Origin: Rhizobiales bacterium CCH3-A5
GTDB taxonomy: Bacteria; Pseudomonadota; Alphaproteobacteria; Rhizobiales; Beijerinckiaceae
DNA: 16,011 bases
Assembly (NCBI GenBank): GCA_001556025.1
Contig: LSIB01000034.1
Span: forward strand, 1-16,011
Direction of reading: 5' to 3'
Under the pieces are notes generated by a model, which worked only from the letters and a program-made list of their open reading frames with translations, was not told where the DNA came from and did no database searches. Positions within the stretch are counted from its first letter, which is position 1; each line of letters begins with the position of its first letter. Positions 7,078 to 14,095 of the stretch are shown here, piece by piece. Both the position numbers and the translations under genes were made by a program.

Positions 7078-7461
7078 CTACTTCCCCTTGGTCTTCAGCC
7101 ATGCGTCGATCGTGGCGATCTCTTTCTCCTGAGCGGTGACGATCTCCTGCGCCAGCTTCTTGGCCTCGGCGTCCTTGCCGTTCGCCAGCTCGACCTTGGC
7201 CATGTCAATCGCCGCCTGATGATGGCCCTTCATCTGCTTCATAAAATCGACATCGGGGTCGCCCGTGTAGGCCGGCATTCCGCTCATCATCGTCATCATC
7301 GACTGCTTGTAGCCCTTGGTGGCCGTCGAATCGGAGTTCATCGGCATCATCATCTTCATGTGCATGCCGGGGTCCATCGCCGGCTTTGACGCGGGCTGCT
7401 GGGCTGAGGCTGCAGAGATGGCGAGAGCGGATGAGAGCGCAATGAGGCTGAGACGTGTCAT
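7078..7461 (-). CDS. Periplasmic Met-rich DUF305 protein (CopM family)
   Basis: This 127-aa exported protein has a signal peptide (residues 1-20, ending AASA) and a Met/His-rich stretch MHMKMMMPM (33-41), followed by a DUF305 helical domain with the motif MKGHHQAAIDMAKVEL (77-92). CopM-type proteins bind Cu(I)/Cu(II) in the periplasm and limit its toxicity. ATG 7461 is chosen because it directly starts the signal peptide and has AAGGA about 9 nt upstream. An in-frame ATG 7 codons earlier (7482) is possible but would put acidic residues before the signal. It lies 61 nt after the Csp gene and 51 nt before the membrane DUF305 gene. Assignment to DUF305 is firm. Confidence 0.9.
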   Translation of the reverse strand: MTRLSLIALSSALAISAASAQQPASKPAMDPGMHMKMMMPMNSDSTATKGYKQSMMTMMSGMPAYTGDPDVDFMKQMKGHHQAAIDMAKVELANGKDAEAKKLAQEIVTAQEKEIATIDAWLKTKGK

Positions 7462-7522
7462 GGTTCTGGTTCCTTCGTTCATGTGAACTTGCCGGGCGCA
7501 CGCATCGGCGCCGGTGAATTTG

Positions 7523-7855
7523 CTACGCCGCCATCTTCCGGCAGCTTTCGGCACATTCGCGGCAAGCCTGGACGCAAGCGTCCATATCGCCGAGGCGCTC
7601 GCATTCGCTGCCGCAGTCCGCACAGATATCGGCGCATTCGGCGCAAAGATGCTTGTGATGGGGAGAGCCGACGATGATGACATGCGCAGTGGCGCGGCAT
7701 GTCTCGGAACAGGCGAGCATCAGCTTGATGTGACTAGGTTGAGCGTGTTCGCCGCCGGCTTCGAGGCAATGGCCGGTGATCATGCCGAGGCAGGTTTGGT
7801 AGCACCGTAGGCAAGCATCGATGCAGCGCTGCATTTCAGGGTCGATGTGATGCAT
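7523..7855 (-). CDS. Cytosolic four-helix-bundle copper-storage protein (Csp-like, DUF326-type Cys repeats)
   Basis: The 110-aa protein contains 16 cysteines in CxxxC/CxxC steps along predicted helices (11, 15, 18, 22, 30, 49, 53, 71, 74, 78, 81, 85, 94, 98, 101, 105), plus His clusters (MHH at the start and PHHKH about 65-69). This is the pattern of Csp proteins, tetrameric four-helix bundles that hold many Cu(I) ions in a Cys-lined core. No signal peptide is present, so it should be the cytosolic Csp3-like type. ATG 7855 has AGGAGG about 7 nt upstream and starts the conserved part. The 31 in-frame codons above it are leader sequence. It is the first gene of the four-gene minus-strand copper operon. 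Confidence 0.9.
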   Translation of the reverse strand: MHHIDPEMQRCIDACLRCYQTCLGMITGHCLEAGGEHAQPSHIKLMLACSETCRATAHVIIVGSPHHKHLCAECADICADCGSECERLGDMDACVQACRECAESCRKMAA

Positions 7856-7931
7856 GAACAGCCTCCTGATAGGGACGGAGGTGCTCCGGCCATGCAACGG
7901 AGACGCACTGCTCTGACGGACGTTCCCGACC

Positions 7932-7947
7932 GTAACAATTTGTAACA
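7932..7947 (-). promoter_or_regulatory. Direct repeat TGTTAC upstream of the Csp operon
   Basis: On the minus strand TGTTAC occurs twice with a 10-bp period (7947-7942 and 7937-7932), about 77-92 bp before the Csp start. This spacing suits tandem binding of an OmpR-family response regulator, and a CopR-like regulator is a natural guess. No clear -10 follows, and no CueR-type 19-bp-spacer promoter is seen here. Confidence 0.4.
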
Positions 7948-8037
7948 TTCAGTTTCGGTAGTGATCGACGCTTGCCGAGCCATTGACTGGTAGTGGAGCT
8001 GATCTGGCGCAAGGCCCAGCGTGTCAGCAGGCGCGTC

Positions 8038-9255
8038 CTAGCTCTTGTCGCTGTTCGCCCAATTTGCCAGCTTACGCGTCAAGGGCGGCGGTAACCTTCG
8101 CACCGCAGCTTTCAGCCACGGGCGCCAGAAACCCGGGCTGAATAGAGATGCGATGCGCCCTCTTTCCGTCAGCGGCAACAGATAGTCATCGATGATCACG
8201 CTTCCGTCTGCATGATCGCGCTTATAGGGGTCGGCTGGGGCAAGAAGATCGAACTTCGCGCTGCCGCGGGCATACGCGCTGGCGAAGCTGTGATGAATTA
8301 GTAATCCGCCAACGCCTCCGCGCTCGTAATCGGGGTGGATCGCAATAACATGGCCGAACGTCACGCCCTTGCAGTCGAGGGCGAGGTCGATGCCAACCGT
8401 CTCGTCGGCGCAGTGGATCGTCGCAACCCGCAACGGGGATGCACCCGCAGCATCTGCGGCGAGTTCGCCGAAGAACGCTGCAAACCGTGGATCAGAGATC
8501 GTGGGTGCGATCACATCATGGCGGCGTAGCGTCGCTCGCTTCATAGCGACTGCCGCCAGAGCAAGATCTCTAGCCTCGGGGCCGGGCGCGACCATGCCGA
8601 GTACTACCCTCCCCCGTTCAGAGAGCCGCCGAAGCCTGCGGCGGTGGTTGGAGCGCTCGCGGGCGGGATATGCAGTGCTGGGCCCGTTATCTGGTCCGAC
8701 ACGCCTCAAGAGATCGGCGAAAACTGCCTCCTGCTCGTCGGTTTTCCATGCGCGGGCAAGTATTTCGGATCGCGCTAGTGTCGAATCAGCTCTGACTTTG
8801 CGCATCTCGAACAGATCGACGCCATGCTCTTGCAGTGCCGCTCGGCCGGCGGCGACCATAGCCGGGAGCTCCGGCCCCGGTTCGGCTATGATGTCACCGA
8901 ATTGGGCTATCGGGCATCCCATGAGGCCGACGATGCCGATGCCGAACCGGCGCCGGGCAACCAACGGCCATACCATACTCAGCCGTTCGTCGCGGCGCGC
9001 GGTGACGATGAGCGGACGGTGCTGCTCGTCTAGATAGTGGTCCATCCAGTGCTGAAGCACGACATGGCTTTGAAACACCTGTTGCGGCGTGGCCGCTCGT
9101 GCGAACAATGCGTCCCATTCGGCGCGCAGCTCAAGAAAAGCCTTCCGCCCTTCAACGATTGCGAGGCTCACACCCTTGAGGTCCGATACTAGGGACGTCA
9201 AGCGCATCGGCGGAGCGTCGGCCGGCGCAGGATCGTTGCGCTCCAGCAGCGTCAT
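8038..9255 (-). CDS. GNAT-fold acyltransferase, CelD/BcsL type
   Basis: This 405-aa protein resembles the CelD/BcsL group of GNAT acetyltransferases, which have two GNAT-like halves and act on polysaccharide or cell-envelope precursors. The N-terminal half has the family pattern of a Trp-containing helix (ELRAEWDALF, about 43-52) and FQSHVVLQHWMDHYL. The C-terminal half shows GVTFGHVIAIHPDYERGGVGGLLIHHSF (about 292-319), resembling the acyl-CoA site region. The C-terminus is basic and ends in a helix-rich tail. Its ATG 9255 overlaps the stop of the upstream gene (9252-9254), so the two are co-translated. The acceptor substrate cannot be told from the sequence. Confidence 0.75.
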   Translation of the reverse strand: MTLLERNDPAPADAPPMRLTSLVSDLKGVSLAIVEGRKAFLELRAEWDALFARAATPQQVFQSHVVLQHWMDHYLDEQHRPLIVTARRDERLSMVWPLVARRRFGIGIVGLMGCPIAQFGDIIAEPGPELPAMVAAGRAALQEHGVDLFEMRKVRADSTLARSEILARAWKTDEQEAVFADLLRRVGPDNGPSTAYPARERSNHRRRLRRLSERGRVVLGMVAPGPEARDLALAAVAMKRATLRRHDVIAPTISDPRFAAFFGELAADAAGASPLRVATIHCADETVGIDLALDCKGVTFGHVIAIHPDYERGGVGGLLIHHSFASAYARGSAKFDLLAPADPYKRDHADGSVIIDDYLLPLTERGRIASLFSPGFWRPWLKAAVRRLPPPLTRKLANWANSDKS

Positions 9256-9887
9256 TGCTTGAGCCCACCGCGCGAATGGGCGAACAGCCGCTTTGTTCCA
9301 GCTAGCGGAAAGCGTAGTAGATAGGGTGCCAACAGCAGCAAGTGGCGCGCGGCGAAGGGCGCGTCCTGTTCCACCATATGGCGGATCGCCAATATGGGAA
9401 GCGGCGCGCGCAGCGGCCTAAATGCCGGGTTCCACAGTCCTGGTGCCTCAGAACCTGGGTACATCAGCCCTATCATCCGGTTCCTAGCGAGCGAATAGAA
9501 TTTATGGCCGTCCTGCACTCGCCTGAGCATCAATATGCCCTCTTCCTCGGCGCAATGCGGAAATCCGATAACAATTGTTCGAAAGTGTTCCATGCCGGCT
9601 TTCGCAGGGATGTTGTCCAGCATGTTGAAACTCGCGCGTATCAGCTTGTACACATCGGCCTCATCGCTCGCTTCGGCCCTGCAAACAGCAATCCTCGCCG
9701 TGTCGATGCGGGCCGCCTGTCGCGTAAAAGGACAGACTGCCCCAGCCCGGCCCAGGTCGTCGTTGGATGTCATCAGATAGGTCTCGATCCAGGCGACCAA
9801 CTTGGCCAGCGCATCCGCGGGACCGGCATTTAGCGCGTCACTCTTGGCTTCGGAGAACGTCAAAAATTCCTGGGCAACTATGGCCAT
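9252..9887 (-). CDS. DUF6875-like protein of unknown function
   Basis: This is a 211-aa protein. The layout GRAGAVCPFTRQA (about 46-58), a central acidic and hydrophobic region, YPGSEAPGLWNP (about 143-154) and FRPLRAPLPILAIRHMV (156-172) matches what I recall of the DUF6875 family. I recall it by motif and could not check it. No catalytic residues are known. The last about 35 residues are hydrophobic then basic (LLLLAPYLLRFPLAG), a possible membrane-associating end. GGAG sits about 9 nt before ATG 9887. Its stop overlaps the start of the GNAT gene, which strongly suggests a functional pair. No link to copper or transfer is evident. Confidence 0.6.
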   Translation of the reverse strand: MAIVAQEFLTFSEAKSDALNAGPADALAKLVAWIETYLMTSNDDLGRAGAVCPFTRQAARIDTARIAVCRAEASDEADVYKLIRASFNMLDNIPAKAGMEHFRTIVIGFPHCAEEEGILMLRRVQDGHKFYSLARNRMIGLMYPGSEAPGLWNPAFRPLRAPLPILAIRHMVEQDAPFAARHLLLLAPYLLRFPLAGTKRLFAHSRGGLKQ

Positions 9888-10122
9888 GAGGCGTCGCTCC
9901 GACTCGCATTCGCTGAAATTAGCAGAGCGGATTTACCGAAGCGTTCTACCAAGCCGCAAAATGCAGCCGATAGATCATGACACGTGGGCGACGGCTTTTG
10001 TGTGGATGCGCGAAGGTTTGAGCCAGCGAGGTTGGCGCCGGTAGTGAACGGCATTTGCGGGGTGGATGACAGCGCAGCCATTGTTGAGTGCTTGGTGACA
10101 CATCGATCCGAAGGTATGGCGA

Positions 10123-11178
10123 TCACCGCCTTTTATCAGCGACGTGCTCACCGGCTTGATTTGAGGGCTCGCGATCTCGCCGAGCCCGCCGCGCTGCTGC
10201 GTCCAACTCGCGCACCAGTTGCTCCCGCCGCGTTTCCGGATCGGGCATCTTGGCAACAAATTCCCGAACCTTCTTCGCCAGGTCCCGATCGCTTGCCTTT
10301 CCGGTCTTCTCAAGTTCCTTCGCATGAGCGAGATACTGAGCCCGGATCTTGGCCTGCCGCTCCCGAGCTTTCTGCTCCCAAGGACGCGCACCGACGACTC
10401 CCGCCTTCGCGGCGCGAACGACATCGTCCCGCGCACCCTTGTCCGTTTCGGGAACGACGCCGCGACGCCGCAGCGCCACCACCGTCCCCTTGTCGTACTT
10501 GCGCACCTTTCCCCTCGTCCGACGCGGCGTCGCCTCGGCCGCGACGCCGCGCAACCGAAGCTCGCCGGCAAATCGCTGGCGCCAGTTGGCCAGATCAGCC
10601 TTTCGTGGATTGAGGCGTTTCCCATCATAGCCCTGCGAGCGAACCGTCAGATGCACATGCGGGTGCTTGTCGTCGAGATGCTGCACGAAGACGTAGTCGT
10701 GGTTGGCTCCGAACGTATCGATCGCGAACGCTCGTACCGCATCTTTCACAGCGACCGGATCGGTCCCGGGCGGCATCGACAGGATTATGTTGACCGACAC
10801 CGTGCCGTCGCGGCGCCGCTTGTCGTCGAGCGCGGTATCTTCGGTCCAACGCGACTGCAGGTCCTTGAGCCCATCCCGGCCCTGCATGAGCGAGCCCTGC
10901 TCGGTCTCCGCCGTCAGCTCGCCATTGCGCATGATGTATTCCAGATGCGACTTGAGATGCCCAGCGTCCTTGGTGCGCCCAGTGATCTTGACCATCACCT
11001 CCGGCGCACGCCCGACGATCCGCTCAAGCCGCGCTCGCATCGCCGGTGTAACGCGCTGCGGCGCTACTGGATCGGGAATATCCGCCTCGGATACGCGCGG
11101 CCGACGCACCGGTGTCTGCCAGACATAGGAGATCGGCGGCAGATCATCGAGTAGCTCTTGAGCACGCTTCCCGCTCAT
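10123..11178 (-). CDS. mobA: Relaxase / mobilization nuclease (MOBP, VirD2/MobA-like)
   Basis: This 351-aa protein should nick the transfer origin and stay covalently attached to the 5' DNA end. The histidine metal-binding motif is QHLDDKHPHVHLTV (His167, His172, His174, His176). An upstream segment HLKSHLEYIMRNG (about 74-86) supplies a candidate catalytic tyrosine (Tyr81). The C-terminal third is highly charged, likely a coiled coil. ATG 11178 overlaps the mobC stop (TGATG) and has GGAGGG close upstream. A TTG five codons earlier (11193) is rejected because it would use that ribosome site as coding sequence. With only 351 aa and no helicase domain it fits mobilisable elements using a partner's secretion channel. 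A T4SS is not visible in this window. Confidence 0.88.
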   Translation of the reverse strand: MSGKRAQELLDDLPPISYVWQTPVRRPRVSEADIPDPVAPQRVTPAMRARLERIVGRAPEVMVKITGRTKDAGHLKSHLEYIMRNGELTAETEQGSLMQGRDGLKDLQSRWTEDTALDDKRRRDGTVSVNIILSMPPGTDPVAVKDAVRAFAIDTFGANHDYVFVQHLDDKHPHVHLTVRSQGYDGKRLNPRKADLANWRQRFAGELRLRGVAAEATPRRTRGKVRKYDKGTVVALRRRGVVPETDKGARDDVVRAAKAGVVGARPWEQKARERQAKIRAQYLAHAKELEKTGKASDRDLAKKVREFVAKMPDPETRREQLVRELDAAARRARRDREPSNQAGEHVADKRR

Positions 11179-11687
11179 CACCGGCCCTCCCAATAGGTGC
11201 TGGTCCGATCGATCACGGCTTTCAATTCTCCCTGAAGCGCTTCGAGGGCAAACCGGGCGTCGTCCAGCCCGGACTTGGAGCTGCCCGCTTTCTCGACCTC
11301 CCTCGTGTTCGCAGCTCGCGCGATCTGGTTGATGTTGCCGCCGATCCGGTTCAGCTCACGCGCTATCGTCCGCAGCTCCTCGCGCTCGCCATGCGACTGC
11401 TGCGCCGGCGCGCCCAGGCGCGACCGCACTAGCGACGTGATCCATTGTGTCCGCGTCATCCCGCGCGCAGCCGCAAGCTCACTAAGCTGACGCAGCTCGC
11501 TTTCCCGGAAGCGCACCGTCACCTTCTGCGGCGCGCCGAACGCGACCGGCGCGCGCTTTGAATCCGGAGCGCCGACAGCGCCTTCGAGCAATCGTCGGAT
11601 CAGCGCCGACTTGCCGCCTTCGGTCGCCGCCAAGGCTGCGAACTGCAACGCCAGCTCGTCCGAAACCCGCAACGTCAGCGTCGGCAT
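11178..11687 (-). CDS. mobC: Relaxosome accessory protein MobC-like (ribbon-helix-helix)
   Basis: This 169-aa DNA-binding protein is likely to help the relaxase at oriT. It appears to have two ribbon-helix-helix-like regions, MPTLTLRVSDELALQF (1-16) with its helices to about 38, and KVTVRFRESELRQLSELAAA (about 55-74), followed by the MobC signature ELNRIGGNINQIARAAN (111-127). ATG 11687 has AAAGGA about 8 nt upstream; the preceding TTG codon is not needed. Its stop overlaps the relaxase start (TGATG). The untranslated region ahead contains a candidate nic site (11777-11784) and a ParB-site copy (11926-11939). Confidence 0.85.
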   Translation of the reverse strand: MPTLTLRVSDELALQFAALAATEGGKSALIRRLLEGAVGAPDSKRAPVAFGAPQKVTVRFRESELRQLSELAAARGMTRTQWITSLVRSRLGAPAQQSHGEREELRTIARELNRIGGNINQIARAANTREVEKAGSSKSGLDDARFALEALQGELKAVIDRTSTYWEGR

Positions 11688-11776
11688 CAAAGCTTCCTTT
11701 CACGGCCGCGAAATCAGCAACGCGCTCGACTGCGTCGCAAACCCAATTTGGCGTAATAATTCGCTGGCGGCAAGCC

Positions 11777-11784
11777 TATCCTGC
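11777..11784 (+). other. Candidate nic site of oriT (TATCCTGC)
   Basis: The core CCTATCCTGC on the plus strand is identical to the core nicked by IncP-type relaxases (TATCCTG/C) and near the T-DNA border core (ATCCTG/C). It lies 90 bp before mobC, in the right context for a MOBP relaxase. An 8-mer can occur by chance, so position is the main support. The expected nick is between G11783 and C11784. Confidence 0.5.
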
Positions 11785-11925
11785 ACTAGAAAAGAACCCA
11801 AAGACTCTCCACCATCCACCTCGGTTAACGATTCGAAAAGGTGCAACCACTGCCGTATGGGAATTGCCCACCACGAACCGCCCCGCAGCGGGTCCGGGCG
11901 ATCAAACAGGGGCGGCGGAAGGAGC

Positions 11926-11939
11926 GTGGTTCAAACCAC
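11926..11939 (+). repeat. ParB-site candidate, copy A (GTGGTTCAAACCAC)
   Basis: A perfect palindrome apart from its two central bases, 35 bp after the parB stop and about 240 bp before mobC. It is identical to copy B upstream of parA. Confidence 0.7.
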
Positions 11940-11973
11940 ACCCGGGAACTGACAGCAGACGGGCCCGCACTGC

Positions 11974-12924
11974 TCAGCCAATCAGCACGGCGTCAATCCG
12001 AAGCTCTCGAACAGGCACGTCTTCGCTGCTGCCATCATCGAAGGCAACACGAGCGCTCCCTTGTTCGGCATCCGGCCTTGCGTCGAGAACCAACTGGCCT
12101 ATCCGCTTGCCAGCACGCACCCGCACGATCGCAGTGCCTTTTGTGCCCAGGACGGTCGGCGCTGTGGCTGAGCTTCGAGATGGTTTCTCGCGAACCGACG
12201 CGCGATCTTTCTCCGTCGAACGGGTATCTTTGGCCGCCTTCGCTACTGCTGTGTCGGACGCTGCGGCTGGCTCGACGGGCGACCGGACAGCGGACGCAAG
12301 CTCCCGGGCCTGCGCGTCAGTGAAGGCATGGCGCTCCTTGACGGCTCGCTCCACGTCGGATGGCTCCTGCCGCCACGCCTGGTAGAGCTCGTAGACGGCT
12401 CGGATCGAACTGGTGGCGAGCTTCTCCTGCAAGAAGCCCGGCATCTTCGGAACTGCCGCATAGCGCGACACCCAGTCACGCGGCTTGCCCAGCCGCCGAG
12501 CAACCTCAGTCTGCTTCTCACCGGCCTCAAGCCGCGCCGTTACGAAGCGAGCGATCTCGCTGGGCTTCAGATCGTCGCGCTGAATGTTCTCCACCATCTG
12601 TGCGTAAGGGCTCGCGTCAGCACCGTCCTGAACGAAGACGGGTGCCTCGACCAGTTCGGCTATCTTCGCCGCACGATAGCGCCGCGCGCCCATCACGATG
12701 ATGAACCGGTCGGCCTGCACGGAGCGCCTGACCACGATCGGCTGAAGGATGCCGTCGATCCGGATCGACGCAGCAAGCTGCTGCAGTTCGTCTTCCGGAA
12801 ACTCGCGACGCGGCTGATCGGGATCCTCGTCGATCAGGTCCAGCGCGACCTTGAGCGGCCGGCCATCCGACCCTCCATCCGCGGCGACATCCGCCAGGTC
12901 CTTAAAGCTCAGATCAAGCGCCAT
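11974..12924 (-). CDS. parB: ParB-family partition protein with KorB-like C-terminus
   Basis: This 316-aa protein binds the centromere and works with ParA in segregation. The N-terminal ParB/Srx domain runs from about 24 to 115 with box motifs GILQPIVVRR (58-67), GARRYRAAKIAEL (79-91) and ENIQRDDL (112-119). The helix-turn-helix region is KQTEVARRLGKPRDWVSRYAA (about 137-157). A charged Ala/Ser-rich linker (about 214-260) follows, then a small beta-rich C-terminal domain (about 262-316: RIGQLVLDARP and FDDG) resembling the KorB SH3-like domain. In chromosomal ParB the CTP-binding motif usually reads GERR; here the Glu is Ala80. ATG 12924 lies 4 nt after the parA stop. A longer frame upstream lies inside parA and is rejected. 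It may also act as a repressor, as KorB does. Confidence 0.88.
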   Translation of the reverse strand: MALDLSFKDLADVAADGGSDGRPLKVALDLIDEDPDQPRREFPEDELQQLAASIRIDGILQPIVVRRSVQADRFIIVMGARRYRAAKIAELVEAPVFVQDGADASPYAQMVENIQRDDLKPSEIARFVTARLEAGEKQTEVARRLGKPRDWVSRYAAVPKMPGFLQEKLATSSIRAVYELYQAWRQEPSDVERAVKERHAFTDAQARELASAVRSPVEPAAASDTAVAKAAKDTRSTEKDRASVREKPSRSSATAPTVLGTKGTAIVRVRAGKRIGQLVLDARPDAEQGSARVAFDDGSSEDVPVRELRIDAVLIG

Positions 12925-12928
12925 GCGA

Positions 12929-13672
12929 TCAGCCCATCTGCTCGACGATGCGCGACAGCACGAGACGGATCTCGCGGCCGGCCTCCTGCGCCGAACGTTT
13001 CTTGAGTTTCCACACGGGCACACCCTCAGCGACCGCTTCGGCATAGCCGTCGCGCGCGACGATGTGGCCCGGGAAGACGTATTTGCCGGCCTCGCGCAGA
13101 AGCTGGTCGAGATGCGTCCGCTGGCGCGGCGACTTCGTGTTGAAGTTCGACGGCAGGAGCCCCAGAAACTTCATGTCCGACCGGCCATAGCGCTTCTGCA
13201 CGCCGATCACGGTCTGGAGCAGGCCCTTCACGCCCTTCACCGAATAGTCCTCGAGATAGATCGGCGACAGCACATGGCTCGCCGCGACCAGCGCGGCCAC
13301 GCTGCGCAAGCCCAACGACGGCGGTGTGTCGATGACGCAGACATCGAACGCCGCGCTCACCGAGCGGAGGTTGTCGCGGAACTGCTGGATGCCGGCGGCA
13401 TCGCCGCGATCGACATCAGTGAGGGAGCTGTCAGACGCGGCGAGCGTGATCCCGTCAGCGCCACCACCGAACGGCGCCCTGCCCTGTCGAAACAGCTCGG
13501 TCGCGGTTACCTCGCCACGATGACGCTTCATCGTATCGGTGGCGTTGCCTTGGGCATCCGCGTCGATCAGCAACACGCGGCCGCCGGTTTCGGCCAGGTG
13601 CCAGGCAAGATGCACGGCGAGCGTTGTCTTGCCGACGCCGCCCTTCTGGTTGTTGATCACAATGGTCTTCAT
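12929..13672 (-). CDS. parA: ParA-family partition ATPase
   Basis: This 247-aa deviant-Walker ATPase positions and segregates the element with ParB. The Walker A motif is KGGVGKTT (10-17) with the signature lysine at its start, followed by LLIDADAQGN (34-43), and Walker B CVIDTPPS (about 111-118). No N-terminal DNA-binding domain is present, so it is the small Ib-like or chromosomal-like form, for which repression of the operon usually falls to ParB. ATG 13672 starts the conserved strand MKTIVINNQ. The frame is open further upstream, but this would run through the palindrome at 13747. parB begins 4 nt after the stop. Confidence 0.92.
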   Translation of the reverse strand: MKTIVINNQKGGVGKTTLAVHLAWHLAETGGRVLLIDADAQGNATDTMKRHRGEVTATELFRQGRAPFGGGADGITLAASDSSLTDVDRGDAAGIQQFRDNLRSVSAAFDVCVIDTPPSLGLRSVAALVAASHVLSPIYLEDYSVKGVKGLLQTVIGVQKRYGRSDMKFLGLLPSNFNTKSPRQRTHLDQLLREAGKYVFPGHIVARDGYAEAVAEGVPVWKLKKRSAQEAGREIRLVLSRIVEQMG

Positions 13673-13746
13673 GCGAACGCGACAAGGCCCCGACAAATTC
13701 AATCGGAGCGTGTTCTGGCGGGAGATCGCGGCGATGACGTGACGGT

Positions 13747-13760
13747 GTGGTTCAAACCAC
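13747..13760 (+). repeat. ParB-site candidate, copy B (GTGGTTCAAACCAC), upstream of parA
   Basis: Identical to copy A, with the arms extended by a flanking GT on the left. It lies 75 bp before the parA start, a position suited to ParB autorepression and to centromere function. Confidence 0.75.
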
Positions 13761-13781
13761 GTCGGCGAAGGTCCATAGACG

Positions 13782-13817
13782 CCTGGCCTGCGCGCAGCAG
13801 AGCAAGCGCAGGCCAGG
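13782..13817. other. GC-rich inverted repeat next to parA promoter region
   Basis: Perfect 12-bp arms, CCTGGCCTGCGC (13782-13793) and GCGCAGGCCAGG (13806-13817), flank a 12-nt loop. No T-run on either side. It lies 22 bp from ParB-site copy B and before parA. It may be a second regulator's operator, a centromere part, or an RNA hairpin. Confidence 0.6.
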
Positions 13818-13826
13818 GCGACATGC

Positions 13827-13867
13827 AAAAAGCCGGCCCGACGCGCGTGGCGGCAGACCGGCCCTTT
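13827..13867 (-). terminator. Terminator after the 68-aa gene
   Basis: On the minus strand GCCGG (13862-13858) pairs with CCGGC (13836-13832), extendable by G-U and A-U pairs from AAAGG, and is followed by TTTTT (13831-13827). It starts 14 nt beyond the stop of the 68-aa gene and would separate it from parAB. Confidence 0.6.
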
Positions 13868-13880
13868 CGGATCGTGATGC

Positions 13881-14087
13881 TCAGAATGGCAGTGCGGCAA
13901 GCTCGGCGGCGTGGACCGCAGCCCAGCCCTCAACATTCGCGAAGTACCCCGTCTCCGCATCGCTGCGGTCTTGCTCGGTCAGGAATTCAAGCTCGTGCTG
14001 CGCCTCGCGCCGCTCGCGCGGCGTCAGGCAGGCATTGTTCAGTTCGGCCTTGAGTTCGGCAATCTGCTGATCGATCGGCATGCTCAT
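13881..14087 (-). CDS. Small charged helical protein of unknown function (68 aa)
   Basis: This is a 68-aa protein, acidic overall and rich in Glu, Gln and Ala, predicted largely helical: DQQIAELKAELNNA (about 6-19) and RERREAQHELEFLTEQ (about 23-38) look amphipathic. It ends VHAAELAALPF. I do not recognise a family. ATG 14087 is chosen for the strong AAGGAGG 5 nt upstream; the next in-frame ATG (14081) is 11 nt from it and also possible. The ribosome site overlaps one arm of a perfect hairpin (14096-14118), suggesting translational control. It sits just ahead of parAB, beyond a terminator. A DNA-partition or copy-control accessory is possible, but nothing in the protein shows it. Confidence 0.6.
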   Translation of the reverse strand: MSMPIDQQIAELKAELNNACLTPRERREAQHELEFLTEQDRSDAETGYFANVEGWAAVHAAELAALPF

Positions 14088-14095
14088 GAGAACCT

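Larger units (their letters stand above)
11688..11973. other. Spacer between mobC and parB: candidate oriT plus ParB-site copy
   Basis: No gene is visible. The region holds the TATCCTGC candidate nic core, a CCAA-t-TTGG dyad at about 11742-11750, an AT-rich stretch (gtaataatt, about 11754-11762), and the palindrome at 11926-11939. Together with mobC and the relaxase gene just downstream, this is the expected place for the transfer origin. Confidence 0.5.

Noticed and set aside
9888..10122. Possible gene remnant between the DUF6875-like gene and the relaxase
   Set aside because: Short open frames exist on both strands, but none shows a recognisable domain or ribosome site; treated as plain spacer.
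11178..11193. TTG start for the relaxase at 11193
   Set aside because: The GGAGGG ribosome site would be coding, and ATG 11178 is coupled to the mobC stop.
12851..14053. 400-aa plus-strand frame across parA and parB
   Set aside because: It is antisense to parA/parB, without domain motifs, and its composition is a shadow of high-GC DNA.
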